From positions 40,729 through 104,728 of the forward strand of contig CAIXAE010000011.1 of the NCBI GenBank assembly GCA_903917345.1: a DNA stretch of 64,000 bases, in the 5' to 3' direction. A program made the translations under genes and the position numbers. Shown here in pieces: positions 21,015-29,391 of this stretch (its first letter is position 1; the number at the start of each line of letters is the position of its first letter). This DNA is from an uncultured Methylococcaceae bacterium (GTDB lineage Bacteria > Pseudomonadota > Gammaproteobacteria > Methylococcales > Methylomonadaceae). The notes under the pieces were generated by a model. That model did no database searches and was not told where the DNA came from. It saw only the letters and a program-made list of their open reading frames with translations.

Positions 21015-23258
21015 ATGCATAGTGTAAAACCTAGTTGGAAAAACTGGCAGTTATTGACTGAGCAAGGCCGACATATCTGGGCTTTTAAGCCGACATCAAC
21101 GGATATCAATCAGCATTTACAAAATGCCCATAACATCTCGGCTCAGGAAATATCTTTAGCAGTTGAAGATTTTAAGTTTGATAAGCAAGTCAATCCCAAC
21201 TCAGGTGATAAAGTCTTTAGATTTGCAGCAGTCGCTAATAACTTTAGAAGTTTTACAGGGGTAACGCCGCAAACAAATAATCCTGAACAGCAAAAAGTAG
21301 CGGACTCGGTTATAAAGGGGATCAACTACTTTGCTAGTTTACAATGTGCTGATGGGCATTGGGCTGGCGATTATGGCGGGCCATTATTTTTATTACCGGG
21401 CTTATTAATTGCCTCTTATGTCACTCACACGCCCTTTCCAAAAGCCCATCAAGAAATGATGAAGCTTTACGTGTTTAATCACCAAAATGCAGATGCAGGT
21501 TGGGGAATGCATATTGAAGGTGAATCGACTATGTTTGGCACGGTGATGCAATATGTATCATTAAGGTTGTTGGGCGTAGATAAAGATGAGCCGGCATTAG
21601 TTAAAGCCAGAGCATGGATTAAGCTTAATGGTGGTGCCACGGGTATTCCATCTTGGGGTAAGTTTTATTTATCCATCTTAAATTTATATGACTGGCAGGG
21701 CTTTAATAGCCTGTTTCCAGAGATGTGGTTATTTCCTAAAGGGTTACCGTTTCATCCTTGGCGTTATTGGTGCCATAGTCGTATGGTGTATTTGCCAATG
21801 GCTTATTGTTACGCGCAACGTATCAAAATGCCCGAAAATGATTTGATTTTATCGCTAAGGACAGAGATTTATAGCGAAGACTATGCTGAGATTAATTGGC
21901 CTCAGCAACGTAATACAGTGTGTGATAAAGATTCGTATACGGTTTTATCGCCAGTATTAAAGTGGATGAATTTATTCACTAACAGTTATGAAAAAATCAG
22001 TTGTGGTTGGTTGCGTAAAAAAGCGACAGATTACATTTTGCGTTACTTAAATGCGGAAGATCAGCAAACGGATTACATTAATATTGGTCCAGTCAATAAA
22101 GTGATTAATTCCATTTGTATCTGGCATGCTTACGGTGCTGACTCAGAGCAGTTTAAACAACATGTGACGCGTTGGTTTGATTACCTATGGGTGGCAGAAG
22201 ATGGTATGAAGATGAGCGGTTATAATGGCTCTCAACTTTGGGATACAGCCTTTTCAACGCGCGCCATACTAGAGAGTGATTTAGGCCAATTGTTTCCAGA
22301 GACTGTTCAGAAAGCTTATCAATTTATTGATCATTCGCAAATCAAGTCTGAACACGCTACTCATGCGGAATTTTTTAGACATCCTATGATCGGTAGTTGG
22401 CCGTTTTCTACTGCAGAGAATGGTTGGCCCGTTGCAGATTGTACGGCGGAAGGTTTAAGTGCTAGTTTGGCAGTCCATGAGTCGGGGTTAATTAAGCCAA
22501 CGATTGATGAGAAGCGTATTCAGAAAGCGGTGGATATTATTTTGTCATATCAAAATAAGGATGGTGGCTGGGCAACTTATGAGTTATCAAGAGCGCCTAA
22601 GTGGTTGGAGAAACTAAATCCGTCAGAAGTGTTTGCCGATATAATGATCGATTATTCTTGGACTGAATGTACGGCGGCTTGTGTTATTTCTTTAATAGAG
22701 ATTCAACAGATTTATCCTGGTTATAAAAGTGTTGAGTTGAAAGAATCGATTAGTGCGGGTCTAGCGTTTATACTTAAGCAACAAAAAACTGATGGTTCTT
22801 GGTACGGTGGTTGGGCTGTCTGTTTTACTTATGCTACTTGGTTTGCTGTTGATGCTTTAAGCAAAGCTAAAGCGAAGGGATATTATAATGATATTGTGTT
22901 AGTCGAAAGTATGCAAAAAGCCGCTGAATTTTTAGTGAAAAAACAAAAAGTAGATGGTGGTTGGGGTGAGACTTTTAAATCTTGCTCAAAGTTAGTTTAT
23001 ACTGAGGCCGAGAAATCACAAGTGGTCAATACGGCTTGGGCCTTATTAGCTTTATTGCTTATAGAGGGTGTTGATAATTCGGTGATTAATTCTGGTGTCC
23101 ATTTGCTTCTATGTAGACAAACCACCGAGGGTGATTGGGAACAAGAAAGTATTTCTGGTGTATTTAATTATAATTGTATGATTACCTACGCTAATTATAG
23201 AAATATATTTCCGATCTGGGCCTTGAGTCGCTACTATAGGAAAACAAATCAGAAATGA
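21015..23258 (+). CDS. osc: Oxidosqualene cyclase (lanosterol synthase type)
   Basis: Cyclises 2,3-oxidosqualene to the first sterol. The catalytic motif DCTAE begins at D475 and is followed by GLSASLAVHE; squalene-hopene cyclases have DXDD instead. Several QW repeats are visible, for example LQCADGHWAGDYGG, YQNKDGGWATYE, KQQKTDGSWYGGW and KKQKVDGGWGE. The residue two before D475 is Val, as in lanosterol synthases; cycloartenol synthases usually have Ile there. 747 aa is normal. Membrane-associated, acting on the product of the squalene epoxidase encoded next. Confidence 0.97.
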   Translation: MHSVKPSWKNWQLLTEQGRHIWAFKPTSTDINQHLQNAHNISAQEISLAVEDFKFDKQVNPNSGDKVFRFAAVANNFRSFTGVTPQTNNPEQQKVADSVIKGINYFASLQCADGHWAGDYGGPLFLLPGLLIASYVTHTPFPKAHQEMMKLYVFNHQNADAGWGMHIEGESTMFGTVMQYVSLRLLGVDKDEPALVKARAWIKLNGGATGIPSWGKFYLSILNLYDWQGFNSLFPEMWLFPKGLPFHPWRYWCHSRMVYLPMAYCYAQRIKMPENDLILSLRTEIYSEDYAEINWPQQRNTVCDKDSYTVLSPVLKWMNLFTNSYEKISCGWLRKKATDYILRYLNAEDQQTDYINIGPVNKVINSICIWHAYGADSEQFKQHVTRWFDYLWVAEDGMKMSGYNGSQLWDTAFSTRAILESDLGQLFPETVQKAYQFIDHSQIKSEHATHAEFFRHPMIGSWPFSTAENGWPVADCTAEGLSASLAVHESGLIKPTIDEKRIQKAVDIILSYQNKDGGWATYELSRAPKWLEKLNPSEVFADIMIDYSWTECTAACVISLIEIQQIYPGYKSVELKESISAGLAFILKQQKTDGSWYGGWAVCFTYATWFAVDALSKAKAKGYYNDIVLVESMQKAAEFLVKKQKVDGGWGETFKSCSKLVYTEAEKSQVVNTAWALLALLLIEGVDNSVINSGVHLLLCRQTTEGDWEQESISGVFNYNCMITYANYRNIFPIWALSRYYRKTNQK

Positions 23259-23302
23259 TAAAAACCAACGCAATTTTAAGTATTTGTGACCAGTAGTTTA
23301 AT

Positions 23303-24649
23303 ATGAAAGCAGGGTTTGATATTTGCATTATTGGTGCAGGCATGGCGGGAGCAACCATCGCGGCTTATCTTGCACCTCAAGGAGTTAGAATCGCATTAAT
23401 TGATCAATGCTTTAAAGAAAAGAAGCGCATAGTTGGTGAGTTATTACAGCCTGGTGCAGTCACATCTTTGGAAGAAATGCAATTAGGACATCTTCTAGAA
23501 GGTTTTGATGCGCAACCGGTTGATGGTTATGCTCTGTTGCATGAAAATCAAAAAATAACTATACCCTACCCTGAAAACCATATAGGGGTTGGGTTACATA
23601 ATGGACTTTTTTTGCAAAACATTAGAGCGTCTGCTCTACAAAATAACACAGTCAATCAAATTGAAGGTAAAGCCTTACAATTACTCGAAAATGAGCAGCA
23701 AGAAATTATTGGTGTGAGTTATAGAGAGGAACATACTTCAGAAATAAAGGCTATTCACGCGCCTTTAACCATTACCAGTGATGGATTTTTCTCAAATTTT
23801 AGAGAAAGCTTAAGTAATAACAAAAAGTCGGTGACCTCCTATTTTATAGGGGTTGTTTTAAAAGACTGTGATATGCCTTTTCCCAGTCATGGACACGTGT
23901 TTTTGTCTGGGCCGACGCCTTTTATTTGTTACCCCATATCATCAAATGAAGTGAGATTGTTGGTTGATTTTCCGGGGGGGCAATTGCCTAGAAAATCTTT
24001 ATTACAAAAACATTTAGATACTAATGTAACGCCTTTTATTCCAGCGGAAATGCTTAAAAGCTATCAGCAAGCTATTCATGTTGGAGGCTTTAAGTTGATG
24101 CCAAATCATTATATGGCGGCTAAGCCAAAAATTCGTAAAGGTGCGGTTATGCTGGGAGATGCTTTAAATATGCGTCATCCTTTGACCGGCGGTGGATTGA
24201 CTGCCGTGTTCTCAGATATTCATATTTTGAGCACGCATCTTTTGGCTATGCCTGACTTTAGCAATAAAGATTTGATTCAAAAAAAAATAGAAGCTTATTA
24301 TAAAGACAGACAACGGGCTAATGCTAATCTCAATATATTAGCGAATGCGTTGTATGGCGTGATGTCCAATAATTTATTAAAAGCTGCTGTCTTTAATTAT
24401 TTAAAAAATGGCGGTGAAAACGCCCAAGAATCTATCAGTATCTTAGCGGGTTTAAACAGAAACAGTTGGGCTTTGATTAAACAGTTCTTTTTCGTAGCCA
24501 TGTACGGTGCTTATGATTTAATGCTTGAAAATGTTAATAATCTGCCAAAAGCTATCAAAGTTTTAGTGGATGCACTCGCTATAATTAGTCCTCTAGCGAG
24601 GAATGAATTGTCTGTTGTTGCCGTTGTGCATGGCTATTTTAAGAAATAA
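23303..24649 (+). CDS. sqmo: Squalene monooxygenase (squalene epoxidase)
   Basis: FAD enzyme that makes 2,3-oxidosqualene from squalene with O2. FAD motif GAGMAGATIAAYL from residue 10, and the squalene-epoxidase hallmark GDALNMRHPLTGGGLTAVFSD (G285-D286 onward). GELLQPGAV, binding FAD near 48, is also typical. 448 aa, with a hydrophobic C-terminal segment for membrane association. It starts 44 bp after the cyclase gene and closes the operon. It needs oxygen, consistent with an aerobic host. Confidence 0.96.
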   Translation: MKAGFDICIIGAGMAGATIAAYLAPQGVRIALIDQCFKEKKRIVGELLQPGAVTSLEEMQLGHLLEGFDAQPVDGYALLHENQKITIPYPENHIGVGLHNGLFLQNIRASALQNNTVNQIEGKALQLLENEQQEIIGVSYREEHTSEIKAIHAPLTITSDGFFSNFRESLSNNKKSVTSYFIGVVLKDCDMPFPSHGHVFLSGPTPFICYPISSNEVRLLVDFPGGQLPRKSLLQKHLDTNVTPFIPAEMLKSYQQAIHVGGFKLMPNHYMAAKPKIRKGAVMLGDALNMRHPLTGGGLTAVFSDIHILSTHLLAMPDFSNKDLIQKKIEAYYKDRQRANANLNILANALYGVMSNNLLKAAVFNYLKNGGENAQESISILAGLNRNSWALIKQFFFVAMYGAYDLMLENVNNLPKAIKVLVDALAIISPLARNELSVVAVVHGYFKK

Positions 24650-24860
24650 AAATTGTAATTCATTATTTTTGGTTAAAAAATTGTTAAAATCTGTGTTTTA
24701 TTCAGATTGATGTATTGATAACGATTGTATTTAGATAAGTCAATACTTGTGCGCTGAGTAAATATAATGATGTTATTTAATGATTATAATTAAAATATCA
24801 AGACAAGTACTTTGATTACTTAATACCTTTCAACTTTTATATTCGTACTTTAAGACACTT

Positions 24861-26090
24861 ATGAGCAAACCAAAAAAAGTAGCAATCCTCACTGCGGGCG
24901 GCTTAGCCCCATGCTTAAACTCTGCAATCGGCAGCTTAATTGAACGTTACACTGAAATTGATCCTTCTATTGAGATTATTTGTTACCGTAGTGGTTACAA
25001 AGGCTTATTGTTAGGTGATTTTTACACGGTAACTCCGGCTATCAGAGAAAAAGCGGGACTTTTACACAAATTTGGTGGTTCATTAATCGGTAATAGCCGT
25101 GTAAAACTAACTAACGTTAAAGATTGTGTAAAACGTGGATTGGTGCAAGAAGGTCAAGATCCACAAAAAGTAGCGGCTGATCGATTAGTGAAAGATGGTG
25201 TAGATATTTTGCACACTATTGGTGGTGATGATACAAATACAGCAGCTGCCGATTTAGCGGCTTTCTTAGCTAACAACAATTACGGTTTAACAGTTATTGG
25301 TTTACCAAAAACAGTTGATAACGATGTATTCCCTATTAAACAATCATTAGGTGCATGGACTGCGGCTGAACAAGGCGCACGTTATTTTGCTAATGTGGTT
25401 GCAGAAAATAATGCAAATCCACGTATGTTAATCGTACACGAAGTGATGGGTCGTAGCTGTGGATGGTTAACAGCAGCAACTGCTTTAGAATACCGTAAAT
25501 TATTAGATCGTTCTGAGTGGTTACCAGAATTAGGTTTAGACCGTAACGCATTCGAAGTTCATGGCGTATTTATTCCTGAAATGACCATTGATATTGCTGC
25601 AGAAGCTGAGCGTTTACGTGCAGTAATGGATAAATATGATTGTGTTAATATCTTCGTATCAGAAGGCGCTGGCGTAGAATCAATCGTTGCTGAAATGCAA
25701 GCTAAAGGCCAAGAAGTACCGCGTGATGCGTTTGGCCACGTTAAATTGGATGCGGTTAATCCAGGTAAATGGTTCGGTGAGCAATTTGCAGAGATGTTAG
25801 GCGCAGAAAAAACTTTGATTCAAAAATCAGGTTACTTTGCTAGAGCGGCTGCTTCAAATGTTGAAGATATCCGTTTGATTAAATCATGTGCTGATCTTGC
25901 TGTGGAATGTGCATTCCGTCGCGAGTCAGGTGTTATTGGTCATGATGAAGATCGTGGCAATGTATTAAGAGCAATTGAGTTCCCAAGAATTAAAGGTGGT
26001 AAACCTTTTGATCTTGAAACAACTTGGTTTAATGAGACACTTGCAGAAATCGGCCAAGTTAAAGGCGCAAAGGTTGAAGTAGCTCACTAA
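24861..26090 (+). CDS. pfp: Pyrophosphate-dependent 6-phosphofructokinase
   Basis: Phosphorylates fructose-6-phosphate reversibly using PPi instead of ATP. The key discriminator is GGDDTNTAAAD: the second Asp (where ATP-PFKs have Gly) is diagnostic for PPi enzymes. LPKTVDND, MGRSCGWLTA and GYFARAAASN complete the active site. 409 aa. In methanotrophs such enzymes also act on sedoheptulose- and ribulose-phosphates of the RuMP cycle (family knowledge). Preceded by a 211-bp AT-rich leader and followed by a hairpin. Confidence 0.95.
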   Translation: MSKPKKVAILTAGGLAPCLNSAIGSLIERYTEIDPSIEIICYRSGYKGLLLGDFYTVTPAIREKAGLLHKFGGSLIGNSRVKLTNVKDCVKRGLVQEGQDPQKVAADRLVKDGVDILHTIGGDDTNTAAADLAAFLANNNYGLTVIGLPKTVDNDVFPIKQSLGAWTAAEQGARYFANVVAENNANPRMLIVHEVMGRSCGWLTAATALEYRKLLDRSEWLPELGLDRNAFEVHGVFIPEMTIDIAAEAERLRAVMDKYDCVNIFVSEGAGVESIVAEMQAKGQEVPRDAFGHVKLDAVNPGKWFGEQFAEMLGAEKTLIQKSGYFARAAASNVEDIRLIKSCADLAVECAFRRESGVIGHDEDRGNVLRAIEFPRIKGGKPFDLETTWFNETLAEIGQVKGAKVEVAH

Positions 26091-26098
26091 GTCTAATA

Positions 26099-26152
26099 GC
26101 GGGTAGAGGCTTTAGCGTCTACCCGCATTAATCCCTCTGTTATATTAGAGGG
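26099..26152 (+). terminator. Two tandem hairpins after pfp
   Basis: GCGGGTAGA (26099-26107) pairs with TCTACCCGC (26118-26126), a perfect 9-bp stem. A second stem, CCCTCT (26133-26138) with AGAGGG (26147-26152), follows, then GCTCTGGTTTT. The first hairpin has no T-run, so it may stabilise the 3' end of the mRNA more than terminate. Confidence 0.55.
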
Positions 26153-26192
26153 GCTCTGGTTTTAAAAAGTATTCAACAATCCTGGAATTTTT

Positions 26193-28544
26193 ATGACTAC
26201 CTGGTTAGAAACTTGTCAAGAACAGCTTGCGCGTTTGGAGGTTACTTCTCTGCTCGCAGATAAATTGATAACGCTATGTAACAAAACTGCAGAAGATTTA
26301 GCGCCAGAAATTGTTCAACGCCTTAATATTGAACATGTTCGTTTAAATCGTCAATTAGAACGCCTGCATGCGAATAGGTTTGAAGTAGCTGTTATTGGCT
26401 TAGAAAAAGCAGGTAAGAGTGCCTTGCTTAATGCTTGGTTGGGTCAAGAAATTTTACCTTCCGCTCGAGAGAGATGTACATTTACAAGTACAGAGATCTG
26501 GTCTGCGCAAACAGAACAAGATCAATTACTGTTTATTCAATACTATACCAAGGAAGAGATTGGTACTTTACAGCAACAACGTAAGTCAGCATTGGAAGGT
26601 CTTCTGAATGATAAGGAAAGAAAAGAAATTCAAGAGGATTATGATTACACAGAGAGGAATCTCACCGCTATTTATGAGTTTACTAAACAAAAAAATGGTT
26701 ATTCTCAAAACTTCATAGATATCAGTGAGGTGCATGAGCAACTGCAATCGGCAGTATTCAAAAATCGTGCGCAGTCATTGGCTATCAAACGAATTCAACT
26801 AAAAACAGTGCGCCTAAGAAGTGATAGAGACATTGTTTTTCATGATGTACCTGGCTTTAATTCAGGTATTCAAATGCACTCAGATCAAGCTATAGATCGA
26901 TTAAAAGGTTGCGATGCCATTATCTATGCAAAAGAAATGAAGCAGCCTTCTATTACGGGGCCAGAAAAAGAAATTCTGTTGATTGCGGATTCAGATGACC
27001 CAAGCATTAAAGTGTCTGACAAAGTATTCTTGGTATTAACACAGGCCGATGCTTTAGATGATCAAATTGATTTTAAAGAGACGTTACAAAAGCATAAAAC
27101 CTATTGGCCAGATGTGCCAGAGAGACGCATGATTCCAGTCTGCGCGAGGGCGCATTTAGTGGAGTTTGGTATTCCATCAGAAGATACGTTAAGAAGAACC
27201 AAAAGTGCCGATGACAAATTAAAGTTAAAAAAACTAGGCATTACTGATGGTATCGTTATTTTAAAAGAAATGGTCAACCATTATATAGATCACGAACGTG
27301 CTGATGCATTACAAAGACGTTGTGATGCCTTGGTGGCAAATATATTGCAATACGCGGGTGATATTTTATTTAGGTTGGAACCTATTTATGCTGAGTTTGC
27401 TGAGGGAGAAGTAGAGGAAGATGATCTTTTGGGCAAAGATTTTAATCAGTGGTGGGGGCGTGAATGGCAACGCATTAAAAAAGACTTTGATGTTTGGTAT
27501 GCGGAGAGTATTCAAGGTCGAAAAGAAGCTGATGCTTTAGGTGCTGAACACCAAGAGTTAGCAACTTTGCATGCAGCTTACGATGCAAAAATTGAGGCAT
27601 TACTATCAAATTTGACTACCGGTCAAATGGATGAGTTAAAGCGTATTTATACTGCAGGCAGAACTATTTCTATGCCAGATCCTCGTGAGGGGAACTATAA
27701 AATTCGAGAAGAACTCTTCAGAGAGATTCAGCAAAAATTTGAAACAGAACTGACCGATCAATTGGCGCAATCTTTACAAGTATTGATTGATCAAATTGCT
27801 CAAAAAACCCAGTCCTTACTATGGGAAACTGAAGAAGTTCGTAAGACTTTATTAAACACTGATGAAAATGCCGAGCAAGCGCGTATTCGTCATGGTTTTC
27901 AAGTACTGTTCTTGCGCTTTGGACGTGTAGCTGTTGAGGCCTTTATTGCTAAACCTTTACAAGCGCGTGAGCGCTTATTAAATGAACGTTCTGCAGAGAT
28001 CAAAACCTTGGAAGCATTTTATCAAGGACCTGATCAAAATAAACACGATGTGACGCATTATCTTCGTTATGGTCTATGGTCACATAATGAAGCGGTTCCA
28101 GCTGTAGTGGGTAGAACTGTTAAAACGGCAATAAAAGCAGCAATTGGCCAGGATGCAAATAATGTCTCTGCTTCTGATGCTAATCAAGCACGTAAAATCT
28201 TGGATGATCAAATTAAATTACCTGAGCCTGTCAATTTTGAACAAGTAGTTGAAGAGATTAATGGTGATTTAGCCGCCCTGGAAGATTATCTAAAGAATAG
28301 TGTGTTCTATGCGGCTGGTTTTGTGACTTACTGTAATCAAGAGTTAGAACGTATTCGTAATCGTTTTAAAGAAATGGAAGATAACGACCGCCAATGGATT
28401 GGCATTATTAGAACAGCGGTTAAGTACGAGCGTAATTCTAAAATTCCTTATACTATTGCCCATTCTAGACGTGATTTTCGTATACGCAGAGAAATAGCTT
28501 TAGAAATTAAAGAAGTTAGAGATACCTATACGCAAGTCTATTAA
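26193..28544 (+). CDS. Bacterial dynamin-like GTPase
   Basis: A 783-aa dynamin-family protein. G1 is GLEKAGKS (69-76), G3 is DVPGF near 217, and G4 is TQAD near 288. The GTPase domain (about 60-390) is followed by long helical regions (about 400-780) rich in Glu and Gln, as in bacterial dynamin-like proteins that remodel or bridge membranes. I see no membrane helix and no clear paddle. It stands alone rather than in the tandem pair common for many bacterial dynamins. Function in this organism is unknown. Confidence 0.88.
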   Translation: MTTWLETCQEQLARLEVTSLLADKLITLCNKTAEDLAPEIVQRLNIEHVRLNRQLERLHANRFEVAVIGLEKAGKSALLNAWLGQEILPSARERCTFTSTEIWSAQTEQDQLLFIQYYTKEEIGTLQQQRKSALEGLLNDKERKEIQEDYDYTERNLTAIYEFTKQKNGYSQNFIDISEVHEQLQSAVFKNRAQSLAIKRIQLKTVRLRSDRDIVFHDVPGFNSGIQMHSDQAIDRLKGCDAIIYAKEMKQPSITGPEKEILLIADSDDPSIKVSDKVFLVLTQADALDDQIDFKETLQKHKTYWPDVPERRMIPVCARAHLVEFGIPSEDTLRRTKSADDKLKLKKLGITDGIVILKEMVNHYIDHERADALQRRCDALVANILQYAGDILFRLEPIYAEFAEGEVEEDDLLGKDFNQWWGREWQRIKKDFDVWYAESIQGRKEADALGAEHQELATLHAAYDAKIEALLSNLTTGQMDELKRIYTAGRTISMPDPREGNYKIREELFREIQQKFETELTDQLAQSLQVLIDQIAQKTQSLLWETEEVRKTLLNTDENAEQARIRHGFQVLFLRFGRVAVEAFIAKPLQARERLLNERSAEIKTLEAFYQGPDQNKHDVTHYLRYGLWSHNEAVPAVVGRTVKTAIKAAIGQDANNVSASDANQARKILDDQIKLPEPVNFEQVVEEINGDLAALEDYLKNSVFYAAGFVTYCNQELERIRNRFKEMEDNDRQWIGIIRTAVKYERNSKIPYTIAHSRRDFRIRREIALEIKEVRDTYTQVY

Positions 28545-28577
28545 TTGATATCGATACTTCTTAAGCTAGTTCTAGAT

Positions 28578-29168
28578 ATGACAGTGATTAAAAATATCTG
28601 TGTATATTGTGGGTCTAGTTTTGGGCGTGTTGATGATTATGGTCAAGCTGCTAACGCGTTAGCTCAAGCTCTAGTCAGAAAAAACATAGGCTTGGTTTAT
28701 GGTGGTGCCAGTATTGGCATTATGGGCAAAGTGGCCGATGAGGTTTTGGCATTAGGTGGTGAAGTTTTGGGTGTTATACCTAAAGCTTTAGCGCATAAAG
28801 AGGTCGCCCACCATCATCTTACGCAATTGCGTGTGACGGAATCCATGCATGAACGCAAAATGCTGATGGCCGAATTATCCGATGGTTTTATTGCTTTACC
28901 CGGTGGTATCGGTACTTTTGAAGAACTGTTTGAAATCTGGACCTGGGCGCAATTGGGGTTTCATCATAAGCCTATTGGTCTGCTGAATATTTCTGGTTAT
29001 TACGATCATTTAATACAGTTTTTAGATCATGTTTTAGCAGAGCAATTTGTTAAACAGGAGACGCGAGATTTACTAATGGTTGAATCAGATCCAGATGTGC
29101 TTTTAGATCGATTTATCAATTATCAGGCTCCTCCTGTAATTGAATGGCTCAGCAAAGAAGAAATATAA
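28578..29168 (+). CDS. LOG family protein (nucleoside-5'-monophosphate phosphoribohydrolase)
   Basis: Rossmann-fold protein of the LOG family, often mis-named lysine decarboxylase. It has the diagnostic PGGIGTFEE motif and VYCGSSFG near the N-terminus. LOG enzymes split nucleoside 5'-monophosphates, including cytokinin nucleotides, to base plus ribose phosphate. The start is ATG 28578 (196 aa), chosen because the protein then begins MTVIKNICVYCGS like its homologs; a TTG at 28545 directly touches the dynamin stop. Confidence 0.93.
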   Translation: MTVIKNICVYCGSSFGRVDDYGQAANALAQALVRKNIGLVYGGASIGIMGKVADEVLALGGEVLGVIPKALAHKEVAHHHLTQLRVTESMHERKMLMAELSDGFIALPGGIGTFEELFEIWTWAQLGFHHKPIGLLNISGYYDHLIQFLDHVLAEQFVKQETRDLLMVESDPDVLLDRFINYQAPPVIEWLSKEEI

Positions 29169-29391
29169 ATTTATTTTAGAATGCCATTTACACAAAATCT
29201 TTGATGCCCTCCAAACATGCTGCATCTATCTAACAAATAAAGCTATTTCAGTCAGTGATATGCATTAGTGATGGATAAAATAGAATTATTTACTTAAAAT
29301 ACACGGTTAAATACCTTTCAGTAACCTTAGTGAATTGATATTAAGTAATTTGCTGTTATTTAATAACTTTAGCTAATCAAACCAAAGCATT

